Assembly: GCA_001584585.1 (NCBI GenBank) | Contig: LSYV01000028.1 | Span: forward strand, 8,930 to 53,764 | Source: Gonium pectorale | Lineage: Eukaryota; Chlorophyta; Chlorophyceae; Chlamydomonadales; Volvocaceae | Direction: 5' to 3' | DNA: 44,835 nt | In this document: positions 42,919 through 44,835 of the stretch, piece after piece | Numbering within the stretch: position 1 is the stretch's first letter | How the letters are laid out: each line of letters starts with the position of its first letter | Translations under genes and position numbers: made by a program | The notes under the pieces: model-generated | The model's input: the letters and a program-made list of their open reading frames with translations, nothing else | The model's database searches: none | Told to the model about the DNA's origin: nothing

Positions 42919-44835
42919 TGTTTGGGGTGAACGGGTGGGGAAATGCAGCGAAGGAAGTGCGAGGCGCTTCGTGCCCTGCGCTTCGGGGCGTGGATGAGAG
43001 TGCCCCAAGGTGTCAAGACAGAGGGGCGCAGGCGGTGGCGCGGAGGGAAGTGCGCGTATTTGTGTCGGGTCTACAAACGGCGTGCGTGGTCGGCGGTGTA
43101 TGTGCCGGTGTTGCAATCACGGGTGGTGGAGGGGGAGTCTAGTTTCGAGTCTGGAGACCGCGCACAAGGAGTCTCACTCGCATGCATGTAGCAGTGGTGT
43201 GTACGGCATCGGGGGTTCCAGCTCGTGACCCATGGGTCGCCGAGTATGCCAACTGACACGTTTGTTGCACCTCGTCGCGTCGCCTGTCTTTGCCGGTGCG
43301 AGCATGCCACAGCTCGGCAGCTCGCCCTTTTCGGGATCAAGCGGTTGTACGCGAAGGCGTGTTGCGCCGCCGCCGCGCCTTTGGGTGTGTTCGTCCGTTG
43401 CGGTGGCCCCTCTTTCTGCGGTGCTCCCTCTTCCTTTGCTGGCTTTCGGCCTACCGTGCAAACATGCACCGTCTACCGAGCGTGTTTGCCCAGACGCGTA
43501 TACGCCAAGCACGTGAGGACGGCATTCGCACAGCGGAGCCTGGGCAGTGGGCTACTCCCTGCCGGCAGCGATGTGGGCAATAGGCTGCCCGGTTCAGCGC
43601 CGGCGGCTGGGAAATGCCCGTCCCGAACGGGATGGACGGACCTGAGTCTAGGCAGTGAGGTCTCTGCGCCGCGTGCATATGTAGATAGCACCCCGGATGG
43701 CTGCGGTTATGTTGCAGTGTTGTCCTCTTCTGGCTTATTCATGTTCCTCGACCCCACGTCCCCTCATTCGGCCGGATAAGAGCTGCTATCGGCGCGTAAT
43801 AGGTTTCTTGATGTAGTACGTTCCATGGGCTCACATAGCCCATCGGGTTGCCCTGGGTTTGGCACGCCATGTCGCTTGGTGGGTTAGCGTGCTTTGCATC
43901 TTCCCGTATCTGCCTCGCCGTGAGTCGGCTATATCTCGGGGTCCTGTGATGTTGTGACGTGCTGGGAACCGTCGTGGTAGTGTTGTCCATTTGATGATGT
44001 GGAGGCCATATGCTTGTTTTGAAGTGCGTCTAGGCCGCGGGCCTGCGTTGTGCTGCAAATGTTGTCGGCTGCGCGACTATATCGAGGAGGTGTAGAGCAT
44101 GACACGGGAGAGCTAGGTCAGCACCCACCGGGGCGGCTACCACCGTTGAGGACTGGCCTTTGTGTCACGAGAGCACGGTCGACCTACTTCATACATAATG
44201 GCTTGAGGGCATCGAGTATCTTGCAGCTGGCCGTCGACAGCAGTGCGCTTGTGGTTGCGGGCGCCCAGGCTTTATCAGTTTGTAACATCGCTTTGGCAGT
44301 AGTTTGGATCTCAGGTTTCGATCCTCGCCCCTGTAGTCTTGTGACGGGATTGTTGTTCTGCCCTGTTTCGTCCGGACGGCGCCAAGCCGAACCAGCTGCA
44401 TGATATGTAGCATGACACCGCCCGCGCCTGAACCTCGCTCAAACGCACCATTCAAAGCTACAATTGTGAGGACGCCCTTCGATTCATGTCAGGGGAGACG
44501 CCCTGTGATTCGTGTCTCACCTAACTCATGTCATACAAATACAGATCGTACAGAGTGTGGCCCGCAGCCCCTCTGGGGAGCCCTTTGCCTCGTGGCTGCT
44601 CTTCTCCCTTGGCCCCCCCCCTTTTTCCCCGCTGTTGTCTGTAGAACCCCCTGCCGTACCCTCCTCCCGGGCCCCCGCCTCACCACCGAGCCGCCAGCTC
44701 CGCCCACAGTCACAACCGGTCCTTGGCCGCTCAGCTGCTGGGACGGGAGCGCTTTGGTCTGCTTCTGCAAGCTGCCATGTCAACGTGCGCCCGACCGCTG
44801 CGGGCAACAACGGTTCCTGACTTCGTTCATTCTAC
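42919..44835. other. No supported gene
   Basis: The missing last exon of paralogue C should lie here if it survives. A 184-codon plus-strand frame at 43225-43779 shows no recognisable domain, so I did not call it. Confidence 0.5.
44463..44516. repeat. Short direct repeat, two copies of ~22 bp
   Basis: GACGCCCTTCGATTCATGTC is followed by GACGCCCTGTGATTCGTGTC 31 bases on. Confidence 0.55.

Noticed and set aside
43225..43779. 184-codon plus-strand frame
   Set aside because: No domain, mixed composition, and it does not align with the missing last exon of paralogue C.

Overview
The window looks like nuclear DNA of a chlorophyte green alga, most likely a volvocine or Chlamydomonas-like species. 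The evidence is high GC, strongly GC-ending codons, Ala/Gly/Pro-rich low-complexity coding stretches, many short-to-medium introns with GTG(A/C)G donors, and TGTAA-type poly(A) signals. Stops of all three kinds end the modelled genes, so the standard code applies. Two assembly gaps are present (10193-10427 and 22522-23123). All splice models below were built by hand from reading phase, GT/GC...AG sites and family similarity.

Left part (2.5-9.4 kb): two tandem minus-strand paralogues of an F-box-like plus ankyrin-like repeat family. A third copy lies on the plus strand at 41.0-42.9 kb and carries one in-frame TAG. The 550-residue copy (6.4-9.4 kb) has two introns that both paralogues lack. Both are flanked by short direct repeats and one has a GC donor.

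Centre-left (11.4-17.8 kb): a motility/intraflagellar-transport pair. A nine-exon gene encodes the dynein-2 light intermediate chain (D1bLIC/DYNC2LI1, 438 aa). The next gene, on the same strand, encodes a roadblock/LC7 dynein light chain (LC7a, 105 aa). Both belong to cytoplasmic axonemal-transport machinery, and LC7a-type chains also serve outer-arm dynein.

Centre (19.2-25.9 kb): a RING-type E3 ubiquitin ligase of the plant DA2/GW2 class. It has a conserved N-terminal block, a very long low-complexity tail, a natural ten-histidine run and a UIM-like helix. An assembly gap interrupts it.

Centre-right (28.3-30.6 kb, minus strand): a ten-exon gene for a secreted or Golgi-luminal, glycosyltransferase-like protein of 406 aa. 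At 32.7-36.6 kb, minus strand, lie eight exons of an incomplete gene with a CBM45-like starch-binding module. Two of its introns carry near-identical copies of a ~60 bp element that also occurs upstream of LC7a.

The remaining stretches hold no gene I can support. They contain several degenerate tandem repeats, a 110 bp direct duplication (38.7/39.3 kb) and microsatellites. The most unusual signals are recent intron gain (paralogue-specific introns, three GC-AG introns, repeated intronic elements) and the single nonsense codon in the third F-box/ankyrin copy.
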